Origin: Euperipatoides rowelli | Lineage: Eukaryota; Onychophora; Udeonychophora; Euonychophora; Peripatopsidae | Reading direction: 5' to 3' (one strand) | DNA: 20,049 nucleotides | NCBI GenBank assembly: GCA_003024985.2 | Contig: PXIH01S0000226.1 | Shown here: positions 9,230 to 18,817 of the stretch, piece after piece | Numbering within the stretch: position 1 is the first letter of the stretch | Layout of the letters: the number at the start of each line of letters is the position of its first letter | The notes under the pieces: generated by a model | What the model saw: only the letters and a program-made list of their open reading frames with translations | Databases searched by the model: none | Told to the model about the DNA's origin: nothing | Program-made: the position numbers and the translations under genes

Positions 9230-12200
9230 ATGGCCGTACATCTTATCACAATAAACGTATTGGGGTTGGGGGTGCTTGAGAAACAGTGTGAACTGTTGGC
9301 TCTTTTCGAGCGTAATGGGTGTAATGTGGCATTCCTTCAGGAGACCAAAGTTGACAAGTTGTTCATTCAGAATAATGAATGGGACATATTTGTGTCAGGT
9401 AAAGGTCACACTAAAAGGTGGGGGTGTGCGCTTATGTTTAAAGCGGATGGAGCTTTTGAGGATATTAAGGTTATTCCTTTTGACGGGAGGGATGGAGGTA
9501 ATTTTATAGCTGCTGAAGCTTTGGTGCAGGGGGTTAGGACTATTTTTGTATCGGTATACGTCCCGTCAAAGCCAGTTCATCTTAGGGAGAATCTTTTAAC
9601 AAAATTAAGGAATTTTATGTTTAAATATAAGGACGAGAAGATTATAATGGCGGGCGANTTTAATTTTGCTGGGGAGATTGAGTTTGGATCTACCAGTGAG
9701 GAGGTGGTGAATGAATGTCGTCTAGATGATCTTTGGGTTATGCTGAAAGGAAAGGAGGGGGGAGGTACCTTTAAAAGAAGTGGTAATAGGCTTGACAGAG
9801 TTTTCATGTCAAGAGATGATCCTAGGGTGCTGGGTAAGAGTATAGGAACGGTAGATTGGGATAAGTCTGATCATCTCGGGATCAAGGCAATTATTGAATT
9901 TAATGCTAGTGGGTGCTCTAGTAAATTGCCAGTCTGGAGGTGCCCGATAAGATTGCTGGAATCGGCATTCTTTAGGCGTGAAATGAGCAAGTGTATTAAT
10001 GAGGCATTAGGAAACAGAGATGTAGATATCTTTGAGTGATGGGAATCGCTTAAAGAATCCCTACCCGACTGGGTATATTACATTGAGTATCGGATGAGAA
10101 GTGAGGTGAAGCTGAAGAAGCCTAAGCCGCTTGGGTTTAAAAAATGTGAATTCATTAAAGATCAAATGATTAGTGATGAAGAGTGCATTAGAGATGATAT
10201 TAACAGGTGCATGGGCAGGTCGGTTTGGGAATCAGATGAGGTCAGGAATATTAGCATGAGGGTGGGGCACGGGATTGAGCAGGTGATGGGAAGTTCTGGG
10301 CCAGAGCCTGTAAAGTAATGAGGAGTAGAAATTTCATGTCCTTCGATAAATTAATAATTGATGGTATCGAGTGTGTGAATAGTCAGGATATTCGGACGAA
10401 TATTTGTGAAGTAGTCGGGAAACAGCTTCAGGCGGTGGTACACGATGCTCCTGTTGATCTTAAATGGTTCGATAGGCTACCAAGGTTAGGGGTCAGGGAT
10501 AATAGTGAATTGAGCGCCCTTCCCAATAGAGACGAGATCATGCGCATTATTAAAAACTTGAAAAATGGTAGATCCCCGGGGATCGACGGTATACCACCCG
10601 AGTTCTATAAAGTCTTTGCGGATGTTTTAATTGAGGGGTTTATTGAATTAATGGGAGCTATTTTTGAAAGAGTAACGGTCCCTGAGTCTTTTAGGGTCGA
10701 TTATACAGTGTTTATTTCCAAAAAGGGAGATTTAAGTAAGTTTGATCAGTGGAGGCCTATCACGCTTCAAAATATCGATTATAAGATTTTCTCTAGGATT
10801 ATGGCCGTACGGTTAGATAAGGTAGCTGATGAATATATTTTGATTGAGCAGGCATACTCCATTAAGGGGAGGTGTATGCTCAGCAATTTGGTGGCTACTA
10901 GGGACATCTTATGGTTTGCAGAGAAAAAGAAGTTGCCTTTAGTGATGGTGTCTCTAGACCAGGCGAAGGCGTTCGACTCCACTTCGCACGACTATCTTGA
11001 TGCCATGTTTAAGGCTATGGGAGTTGATGGGAGGGTGGGTGAGTTGATAGGTCTAACTTATAAAGGGTCTGCAACTCACTTAGTAGTTAATGGAATTTTG
11101 ATGGATAGAGTAAACGTGAATAGAGGAGTTAAGCAGGGTGACCCTAGCTCAGGGATTTTATATGCTATGTTTCTTGAACCTCTGGTGAGGAGGCTCAAGA
11201 GTAATTTGGTGACTTCAGCTTTCTGTATTGGTGAACTTACGGTTCCTCTCTCAGTGTATGCTGATGACGTCACCCTATTTCTCAAATCAACCGGGAGATT
11301 AGAGGTAGCACTTGAGGTAATTAATGAATTTGGGAAACAATTGGGGGCTTCACTTAATGTCGGTAAAACCCAGATTTACTTTTCCGGTTGCTGCCCAGAA
11401 AGTTTTGCTGAGCAGATGCCGAATGGATTAGAGGAAGTGGTGATTGGCAATATTAAATCTTTGGGGATTATTTTTGGGAGGAGGGGAGTTGATCGGTTGA
11501 ATTACCAACATGCTATTGGGAAGATCAGGAGTACCGCTGGCAGATTATGGCCTCTGATCAGGGGGGCTTCCTTTGCGGAAGGGTTCATCTTATCAAGACT
11601 TACTTGTTGTCTCAAGTGCTTTTCTTAATGCACATAATTGAACCAAGTAGTAAAAAGATCCAAATGATTGATAGTGTTATGGTCGAAACGTTCTGGAGGA
11701 AGGGTAGGCGTAAGTGGGTTTCATGGCATGTTATGATTAAGCCTAAAGGGGAAGGTGGGCTAGGGTTTCCTGATGCTCACACCAGATTGATTACTTTTAG
11801 AATTAGTAGGGTAAGGAGAATGGTGAACGCTACTAGGGAGAATCTTGAAATTGTAACCACCACTGCCATTGTCGATGTGTGTGGGTCGGGTGGGGCGTCA
11901 GCTGGTCAGTGGCTGTGTACGAGTAAGAGTTTTTTGTTGGCCTGGTTTCCTCCTGAGTATAAGGCTTTATGGAGTGCACTGGACCTGACAGGGCTTCTGC
12001 CGCCTGTTGTTGGTTTAGCATCAGTCTTATGGCAACTGGCCTATCATAATCGGACACTATCTGCTGATAATGTGTGGTTCCCTAACTGGTGTGCTAGAAG
12101 AGTCAATGTTACTGTGAACGATGTAATAACTAATCAGTGTGCACTCAAAGAGGTTGAGAGATTTAGTGTTGAGGTAATCGGGTGGATCGGTGCAATGTTC

Positions 12201-12858
12201 TCTGCGGCACAACTGTTGAGTAGTAAACCTGAGGTGGAGGAACTACATTTGGGGTGCTTGCCCTTGGGGCTTGTGAATGCTCAGCTGACTAACTTTGAAG
12301 GAGCCAAGGGTCTGGGTGGCTATGTTCCCCATCAGGTGTATGCTAATGTGATGAGGATTTTATATGACGGCGACCCTGTATGTGTTCCTAAAGTAGTTGG
12401 GAACACTCCAATAGGGTGGAAACAAATTTGGAGCGTGAGTATTCCAGGGGCCTGGTCAGATGTTATGTGGAGGGCGCTGCATGATAGGCTCGGTTCCCCT
12501 CATCACAATTACAAAATGAAAGTCTTGGAATCTCCCTTATGTCCGATATGTGACATTTTCGATGCAGATAATCTGCATGTGGTAGAAAGTTGTCATTATC
12601 CTGAAAGTGTAGGTAGAGAAAGGAAAAGAATTGAAAAGGAATGGCTGAATAGTGTGGTTATCAAAAATGTGGTGTTAAAACAAGTGCTAAAAAAGAAAGG
12701 GCGTTGGGTGAGGCGTGCTGCCATGTTTCTAGGTGTCTACACCTGTTATAGAGAAAATGATTCTGACAAGGCACCCTGAACTGTGGTTCAGGGCGGTATT
12801 CTTGTACTACCTAAAAGAGCTGTGCTATGGAAGGGAGGTTAATTTTAGGCCACCATGA
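9230..12858 (+). pseudogene. ORF2 (APE endonuclease + reverse transcriptase) of element B, broken
   Basis: Starts at ATG 9230. Endonuclease motifs are ITINVLGL, FLQETK, SVYVPSKP, AGxFN (the catalytic Asp codon holds an N at 9658), NRLDRVF and KSDH. RT motifs are WRPITLQN, SLDQAKAFDS, NRGVKQGDPSSG, SVYADDVTLF and SLGIIFG. The C-terminal finger is CPICDIFDADNLHVVESC, and HPELWF follows near the end. Defects: TGA at 10037-10039 (element A has Leu), a base lost between about 10282 and 10291, a frame change near 11570-11585, and a small deletion with a frame change near 12735-12765. The true stop is TGA 12856-12858, matching the RPP-stop ending of element A. The main RT block, 10318-11570, is otherwise open. 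Function as in element A: target nicking and reverse transcription at a telomeric site (inferred). Confidence 0.93.
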
Positions 12859-13149
12859 GTGAAGTGGCCACGAGTAAATTAGATGTGAGTAGTTGAGACG
12901 GAGTTTCTGATAGTCTGCAAAGGTGGTAATTTCAGATCTCTGTAACGAAATGCATGTTTTTCTTGTAAACGTTGAGTGTCGTATAAATGAGCATTTTTTG
13001 TCGGAATGAGTGTGGTATTGTATGAGGAATGAATATGAAATAGTCTAATTGGCCGAGTCTTTACTGGAGTTTGGGGAGGGGGCGGTTGTGATGATAAAGC
13101 TAGTGAGGTAGTATTCGCAAGGGTTATCCTCAGTGTGCCTCCTCTATTG

Positions 13150-13243
13150 CGACTGATCGGTTGAGGATGTGCCAAGGTCAGTCGTATTTAAAGATCCTGG
13201 GGAAAAGGATCTTGAAAAGCCACATGGTACTATGGGGCCCCAT
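13150..13243 (+). other. Cluster of three inverted repeats in 3' UTR of element B
   Basis: CGACTGA (13150-13156) pairs with TCAGTCG (13178-13184). AAGATCCT (13191-13198) pairs with AGGATCTT (13206-13213) around GGGGAAA. ATGGGGCCCCAT (13232-13243) is a perfect 12-bp palindrome. Three perfect repeats within 94 bases suggest a folded RNA segment; element A has no clear counterpart. Confidence 0.45.
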
Positions 13244-13776
13244 GCAGTGTAGAGGTTTGTTGGCCCACCTCGTGTCCTTGCTGCTGCTCCTTCCCCTCTT
13301 CAGTGTGGATTCGGTTTATAATTTTAAGTAATGAGTGTTTGAATGAATTATGGAATTAATGGGCTGGGGTGTATTTTATATTTAAATTCTGCTTTGAGGG
13401 GTAGTTTATTATTTTAGTGATTTTGGGGTTCTCTCAATATGGTTTGCTCAATAAGTATGCAAAGCACAATGCTTGATGTGAGATGGCACTTAGATGTAAA
13501 TAACGTGTGGCATGATACTGTAAGTGCTGTTAGGTACTTTTTTGTTGTATTGATCTTTTTTTTCTTTGGCCCTGTAAGTATGTGGGCGGGTTAGGTGTGT
13601 TTGCTAGTGGACATTGGCCTGTTGCTTAGTGCTTTTTTTGGGTGGTGGAACGTAAATATGGTCAGGATCTTTTGCACTACAGGGTGTATCGGTAGTTGCC
13701 TGTTTTCAAGACTTTCGTGCTCCTTTAGTCCTTTTTCAACTTCTGGGACTTTTATCCATGTTGCCATTCACCAGAT

Positions 13777-13799
13777 ATGCCTATAAACGGCCTCTGGTC
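13777..13799 (+). promoter_or_regulatory. Conserved TATAAA block in 3' UTR of element B
   Basis: Core CCTATAAACGGCCTCTGGTC, 21 of 23 bases identical to 6728-6750 of element A; both differences are transitions. TATAAA is at 13782-13787, about 1.27 kb before the end of the element. See the element A entry for possible roles. Confidence 0.4.
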
Positions 13800-14745
13800 T
13801 GGGGTGGGGGCATGGGGTACTTGTGAGGGGTACGGGAGTCTAATCGGAGACTCGCGCCTTGGCATTGGTGCTTTCTTAAGTGTCTCTGCTAAGTGTTAGA
13901 TGTCCTTTTGGAGCATCAGGGGAAGGGCAGGTCTGCCATACATACCGGGGCACCCGATGGCCGTCTGGGTGCATGGGTCTTTGGTCGTCTGTTATTGTTC
14001 TTCACCACCTGATAGTTGCATGATGAATCTCGGTCTGCTTCCATGGTGCATCACCTGGCCCTCCACTGCTTGTAGTGCTGAATCAAAGATGTACGTGCTA
14101 GTGGTTAATGACGTGTTGTGGCCAACATTGAAATCTTACATGCTATATTTTTGTCTCTCAATTGTTTTGCTTAGTGCTGGCCTTGTTGGCAGATAGGATA
14201 TTTTGATTTTGGGGGCTTTTACTTATTTAAAGTATCTTTTTTTGATGTATGATTGTAGTGCGTTTCGAATGAATGATTGTGGCTGTCTTGGTTTTGTGTT
14301 CGTGGTTATGTCATCATCTCGCCCATTTATCCTTCATCAATTTCCTATTTCGTTTCATTTCCTTTCATCTTCCCCTCCTCCTTATGCAGGCATTCAATAC
14401 TGGTTTTGGTTGTTTCGCATGAGGTCTGATCATTTTTCCGCCTTCCCTGTGATCTGGATGTAGCAACTTAGACTGCTTTTTTTTGTCAGCTAAGCAGAGT
14501 TCACTGGTTGCTACTAAGTCCAATCCTGAAATTTCTTGGTTAATTCCAAGGATTTCTGAGGGACTGTATCATCTTCCTTCCCCCCTGTTCCGCCTGTTTG
14601 GTGATGGTGAAATGGGTGGTTCGGGTACTTCAAATTACATTTGATCGTTTTATTACTACTTATGTATATTATGTGTGATATAATAATTTTTCTTTTCTAC
14701 TTATTAGGAATTCTTATCACGGCGAAGGAAGTATAAGTAATATGT

Positions 14746-14861
14746 CGGAGTGCAGTGAGCCTGTGCTACATTCCCTCAACTAGTGGACTGAAGAGATAGT
14801 TCTGCTGTCTCTTTTTTGTTCACATGTCTTGAGATAGTGGTACCATTCTCGCTGCACCCCG
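14746..14861 (+). other. Long stem with internal hairpin before the 3' tail of element B
   Basis: CGGAGTGCAGTGAG (14746-14759) pairs with CTCGCTGCACCCCG (14848-14861): 12 Watson-Crick pairs, one G-U and one mismatch. Inside, AAGAGATAG (14791-14799) pairs with CTGTCTCTT (14805-14813) with one G-U and a 5-nt loop. The structure lies just upstream of the conserved tail. Confidence 0.45.
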
Positions 14862-14905
14862 ATGTTCTAGAAATCTGTCATAATTATGTCTCTGTCATTT
14901 GGCGG

Positions 14906-15046
14906 GCATCTGCCCATTTAAACCCTCTGTATCTTTGACTCTGAATAAAAATTGTTTCGATTCCTTGCACTCCGACTCTTGGTGCCCAGCATCACACCCC
15001 TCTACCAAGGTGTGGTGTACCGTTAGGAAGAGGCAGGATGGGCTAT
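14906..15046 (+). promoter_or_regulatory. Conserved 3' tail of element B with covarying hairpin
   Basis: Counterpart of 7608-7746. It has AATAAA (14944-14949), GATTCCTTGCACTCC, CCCCTCTACCAAGGTG and GGCAGGATG. At 14990-15017, CATCACACC pairs with GGTGTGGTG (nine pairs, one G-U) around the loop CCTCTACCAA, identical to the loop in element A. Two stem positions differ from A on both sides while keeping pairing. It ends at GGCTATTT, followed directly by CCTAACCC. Confidence 0.8.
14944..14949 (+). terminator. AATAAA poly(A)-signal-like hexamer, element B
   Basis: AATAAA at the same position in the tail as in element A, 41 nt before the hairpin. No poly(A) tract follows at the element end. Confidence 0.4.
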
Positions 15047-15048
15047 TT

Positions 15049-15129
15049 CCTAACCCTAACCCTAACCCTAACCTTAACCCTAACCCTAACCCTAACCCTA
15101 ACCCTAACACTAACCCTAACCCTAACCCT
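15049..15129 (+). repeat. Telomeric tract 2, (CCCTAA)n
   Basis: 81 bases, about 13.5 units of CCCTAA with two variant units (CCTTAA and CACTAA). It joins the 3' tail of element B to the truncated reverse transcriptase of element C. It ends at CCCT. Confidence 0.97.
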
Positions 15130-16794
15130 CTTTGACACTGCATTTTGCCTAGCGGGCTGGGCTTTTTTATTATCTGTTTACGCAGATGATGTCACGTTAT
15201 TCTTTTTGGATCTTGACGAGCCAAACCGGGCAATTGCCATCTGCAAAAGGGTGGGCAGATATTCGGGTGCTAGCCTCAACTACCGCAATACGCAAGTCTA
15301 CCGGACTATGGTGGTGGGACAGGAGTGGGGCACCCTTAAGCTCAGCAATGTTTCATACTCTCNAGAAGGCTTTAAGAGCCTTGGATTATATTTCGGACAA
15401 GCTAGTTATGAGCGCCGCAATTTTGTTGCCTGATTGGAGGGCCTTATCGGCACCCTAGGGCCGATTTTCCGGAGTGTTGATTATGTGTGGCGCACCAAGC
15501 TTGTCAAGGCCTTCCTCTTGTCCAGGATTACCTTTTTAATGCAAGTTTTCAGGGTCACTAAGTTGCAGATTGGATGATTACAGAGTATCATGGGGGGTTT
15601 CTTTTGGGGCAGGAAGCGTCGCAGGTGAGTGAGTACCAAGGTCATGGTGTGGGGCCATAGACAGGAGGGTTTGTCTTTCCCCCACCTGGCCAGTGTGGTT
15701 CAGGCTCTCCATCTGCAGAGGGCAAATAGGTTAACTTCTGGCAGTATTGAGTTGCTAGAAGTGCGGGTCTTTGATGCCGTAATGCAATCCTTTTTTTGGA
15801 ACTTGGGGAGCATCAATATGCTTTTGCAGAGTGGAAGTGTCCTGAGGGGTTGTAAGGTGCCGCCGGAATACGTTGAGCTTTGGGCGGCATTGGACGCGGT
15901 AGAGGCCCGAACAGTGGGCATAAAGCTTTCTGAGATTTTGCAGCAGCCATTTTTTTATAACCGGGTATTGGCATCATGGGTGTTTTCCTTCGAGGGCATT
16001 CCATCGACGGCCGTCGTTTGCACCATAGCACAGATTTTGTGTGGGACAGCGCCCGGCAGTTACCCTGACACTGTTTTTGAGCGAGTTACCAACTTGTTGG
16101 GTGCTAGGTTTTCATTGGCTCGACTCCAACTAGCGTGGGGTCCCCTATGCTGGCTGGAAGACTGTCCTCATCGTGTGTCTGTGGATGTGGGACTTGCGGT
16201 GATGTGTGTGGCACGGGGAGACAGAGTTGTTAGGCTAAAAGAGGTTGATATGCATAGTGTGTATATTATCTACTGAGATAAGTATGTTGAGGGTGGACCC
16301 CGGTGGTTAGGCCAGTAGAGTATATGGGATGAATTTCGTGGGGAATAATGTATAATAAGATAATCCCTCGTAGATGGTCGGACGCATGCTGGAGAGCCGG
16401 GCACGATATCCATCTGACCCTGGTGAGGCATGTGGAGATGGGGTTGGCCCCAGACGCAGTATGTAATCTGTGTGGTAGGCCGGCACCGGACTCTGATCAC
16501 TTCTTCCTTGGCTGCCCGGCCCTGGGACCGCTTCGGCGAGAGCTTGACCAGGCGGTGAGAGTGTGTCGGGGTTTCAAGCGTCGTGTCGACCCTGGTTTTC
16601 AAAGAGTAATTTGGCGATATCGCCGCATTTACGGTCTTATCCCTAGATACCTTTTTTTCTATGTCGCCAGTCGCACCTTTTCCTCAGTTGTGGTGCCTGG
16701 TCTTACGCCGGTTCGGCAGCCGGAGTTGTGGTACCACGAAATGCTGAGACTTTATTTGGCTGCCTTGTTTGATTTGCTGGGAAGCGATGCCTAG
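15130..16794 (+). mobile_element. Element C: LINE truncated inside the RT
   Basis: A third, more GC-rich and more divergent lineage. It begins at the end of telomeric tract 2, about 21 residues before the YADD box, and stops exactly at the ORF2 stop codon. No 3' UTR, tail or telomeric repeat follows; the next base belongs to an ORF1 fragment (element D). Confidence 0.85.
15130..16794 (+). pseudogene. ORF2 3' half (RT motif C to CCHC finger) of element C
   Basis: AFCLAGWAFLLSVYADDVTLF aligns with the motif C region of A and B, followed by SLGLYFG, KLVKAFLLSRITFLMQ and, at the end, the finger CNLCGRPAPDSDHFFLGC and QPELWY. Three TGA codons lie in one frame: 15431-15433, 15575-15577 and 15626-15628, the last where A and B have Trp. 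The frame changes near 16260-16280, and another TGA at 16330-16332 again replaces an aligned Trp. The stop is TAG 16792-16794. An N at 15363 is ambiguous. The endonuclease and the first RT motifs are missing because of the 5' truncation. The short stretch in front that reads as Thr-Leu repeats is only translated telomeric repeat. Confidence 0.88.
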
Positions 16795-17469
16795 TGTTGG
16801 GCAANCTGCAGATCTCTTAAACGAGATGGGAATAATAGTAATGCTACTCCTCCTCCATGTCATTTTGCAGCTAATTCTAGTGGTCAAACTACCCCTTGGA
16901 CGGATGCTTTGACTAAAGGTCTAAACCCCCCTGATCGCCCAGCTCCCTCTATGGGAAGTCTTAGTGATGGGACAGCCAGAGCCCCTGGTCTCCCCAGATG
17001 GACTTCCCCTTCTAAGGATTTGGTACCTAATAAGGTTACCACATTGTATCAGTCTTCCACCACTTCGAATAGGGATCTAAAGAAGCCTTCTTCGAGAGTT
17101 ACTGCTTCTGGTACTCTGGCCCCAAGGGGACTTGCTGCTGAGCCTAGGCCTATACCTCCCCTGCTTCAGAGGCAGCATGATTCAGAGGGGTATCCATTAC
17201 CATCTGCAGGGAACCAATGGGAAATGGACGAGGACTTAACTCATTTGGGTAACAATGACCAAGTTCTGCATTTAGAGGGGGAATATGCTTTTACCCTGTG
17301 TAGTATTTTTCAAGATGCCCTAAGTTATNAGGCTAGCAAAGGTAATTACCCTACCTCATTACTCCTAGAAATCAATGTAGAAAAGGCTCTGAATGCCATC
17401 AATGATAATGATGCTTTCTTTTCACAGCAGAGCTTTAAGAATAGCAGACAAGCTTGTCCTCCATTTTAA
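16795..17469 (+). pseudogene. ORF1 fragment (end of CCHC knuckle to C-terminal motif) of element D
   Basis: Open in one frame from the junction to TAA 17467-17469. It starts with the last five residues of a CCHC knuckle (CWAxC then RSLKRDG), an N at 16805 lying in the fourth. Then comes TTPWTDALTKG, matching SPWRDALL of element B and a Trp-Lys-Ala-Ala-Leu-Leu run in element A. A Pro/Ser-rich linker follows, then SKGNYPTSLLLEINVEKA, the motif shared with A and B. N at 17329 falls in a codon that could be Lys, Glu, Gln or stop. Similarity to the other ORF1 proteins ends around 17450, so the last few codons are probably not original. The ATG at 16909 is internal. Confidence 0.8.
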
Positions 17470-18810
17470 AGGGCGCTCTGCGAGTGCCCCATGGGGGGGG
17501 GGGGGTATCACAAAAAAATAAGAAAAAATTCATCCTCCCATGGGTTTCAAGGGCCCGAGCCTCTGAGTTACACTCCCACCCCCAGCAATGGGGCTGTTCT
17601 GGTGCAGGGTTATTAGTTCTGTTTACTTCGCAGTGTGTTTTAGTCCCTGTTGTCGTGTTGGTGATGGTAAGGACAGTCCTAGTATCGGGTTTCCGGGCCA
17701 GACTGTGGTCGTTGTTTTTGGCGTGAGGTCAGGTGGCAGGTTGGGGTTGTGGGTGCGGTGGGCACGGTGCATCTGGGGTTTGCTGCAGAAGGGGGGTTAT
17801 TGATACAGGGGTGCTTTGGTGGCCTCACTGTTGGGGGCGGGGTTCTTTTCCTCTTGTTCCTTGTTTGTGATTGTGTTTCCTGTGCTGCACTGCATATCTG
17901 CAGTTGGTGTATGTGAGTGAATGTGTTTGTGATGTGTGGATATCTGGCACCCCTGGGAGGTGCTCAGGAACAACTATTTTGGGTGGCTTAGCCGGGCCTG
18001 TCACCTGTTTTTTATCCAGGTGTCTGTGCTTATATGATTATGTGCAGGTCGCACGTTGATTTTTTGTGATTTTATTTATTTTTCCCCCTTTTTTGGGTGG
18101 GGTCTACGTGAGGGTGGGGGGGGAGGGGTTCCTCCCCCACTGTTTTCTTTCGCTTAATGTGTATGTTTTTTTTTAATATTCATTTTTTATCTTTTTAACC
18201 GTCTAGGGTTTGTGGTTTGGGTCGGATAGGGCCCTTCCCCTTGTAGTTCAGCGCTTCCGTTTTTTTTTGTGCATTTTCACATCAGGAACACGTGTTTTCA
18301 GGGTTTTTCCCTGTCAGCATGTTTTTTACTGTGTTGGTTTTTCACCATTGTGGCATATCATTAGGTCTGGCTTGCTTACCCTGTGCAGCCGGGTGACATT
18401 GCACTTTGTCATCTGTCGTCCTTTTATCCTCATCCCAGATTCCATTTATTCCATTTATTCGGGGTTTTTTTTTTGGTTTGTTTAGTGTGTCCCATTGTTG
18501 TTTGTTGTTGCACCCTGCATGTTTGCTTGCTTGCGTACCTCTGTCCTTGTTTCCATTCCAGTCCAATCCTGCAGCAGCTTGTGGTCAATCCCTCCTTTGG
18601 AGATGGAACTGGGAGTGCTGTGGGGGTGGACTGGTGCAGTGGAGACGGGGACGTGGGTGTAGGACCTGCAGATTGTGTGTCCTGGGAGGCCATGGGCTCC
18701 GAACACTTATGGCTGGGCACCGGCATGTCCCTGTGGGGCTTAGGCCTTAACACAGAGACCGAATCCAGGGTCTGGTTGTGTTCAGGGGCATGGTCTCTAT
18801 CGGTTAGTTT
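17470..18810 (+). other. G/T-rich stretch of unknown origin, 3'-UTR-like
   Basis: No recognisable coding region. It has a 13-G run at 17493-17505, many T runs and a composition like the 3' UTR of element B. ORFs here, including 18383-18943, are hydrophobic or low-complexity and the longer ones run through the telomeric tract. Near its end, AGAGACC (18754-18760) pairs with GGTCTCT (18792-18798), with CCAG/CTGG inside the loop. I see no AATAAA-plus-tail block as in A and B. It is probably the 3' UTR of another telomeric element. Confidence 0.45.
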
Positions 18811-18817
18811 CCTAACC
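18802..18817 (+). other. Fold-back at the junction with telomeric tract 3
   Basis: GGTTAG (18802-18807) pairs with CTAACC (18812-18817) across TTTC. One arm is telomeric and the other lies in the flanking sequence, so a telomere-like unit faces the tract in opposite orientation. It may be chance. Confidence 0.35.

Larger units (their letters stand above)
12859..14905 (+). other. 3' UTR of element B
   Basis: About 2 kb of T/G-rich non-coding sequence. I see no credible gene: the short ORFs at 13595-13786, 13900-14196 and 14203-14463 have hydrophobic low-information translations typical of T-rich DNA. It contains a hairpin cluster (13150-13243), the TATAAA block shared with element A (13777-13799) and a long stem at 14746-14861. 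It ends at the conserved tail starting near 14906. Confidence 0.65.
7793..15048 (+). mobile_element. Element B: 5'-truncated relative of element A
   Basis: Related to A along ORF1, ORF2 and the 3' tail but clearly another subfamily; the proteins differ at many positions. The leader and ORF1 N-terminus are missing, and the first ORF1 codons (GKIVGNQNVISFNG, matching GQIVGDDNVIYFNG in A) follow telomeric repeats directly. The 3' end joins the second telomeric tract. The sense strand is strongly G/T-rich, the opposite of A. Both ORFs are broken. Confidence 0.9.
16795..18810 (+). mobile_element. Element D: chimeric remnant, ORF1 fragment plus 3'-UTR-like sequence
   Basis: It starts abruptly in the ORF1 zinc knuckle and continues through the ORF1 C-terminal motif to about 17450. 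It then passes without any ORF2 into 1.3 kb of G/T-rich sequence that ends at telomeric tract 3. It could be an internally deleted element or two fragments joined by recombination. Its end lacks the tail shared by A and B, so if it is a 3' end it belongs to another family. Confidence 0.55.

Noticed and set aside
10316-10320. TAATG stop-start overlap suggesting coupled translation of two ORF2 parts in element B.
   Set aside because: The coding frame already resumes upstream of this point (GKFWARACK), so the stop belongs to the wrong frame and the ATG is internal.
13595-14463. Three short hydrophobic ORFs in the 3' UTR of element B.
   Set aside because: Hydrophobic translation is expected from T-rich sequence; no counterpart exists in element A.
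14895-15143. Gly-Leu and Asn-Pro repeat proteins on both strands around 14895-15143.
   Set aside because: These are translations of the telomeric hexamer tract.
1416-16332. A variant genetic code reading TGA as an amino acid.
   Set aside because: TGA also serves as the conserved terminal stop of ORF2 in B, TAA and TAG interruptions and many frameshifts occur too, and the aligned residues at TGA sites differ (Arg, Leu, Trp). Decay explains it better.
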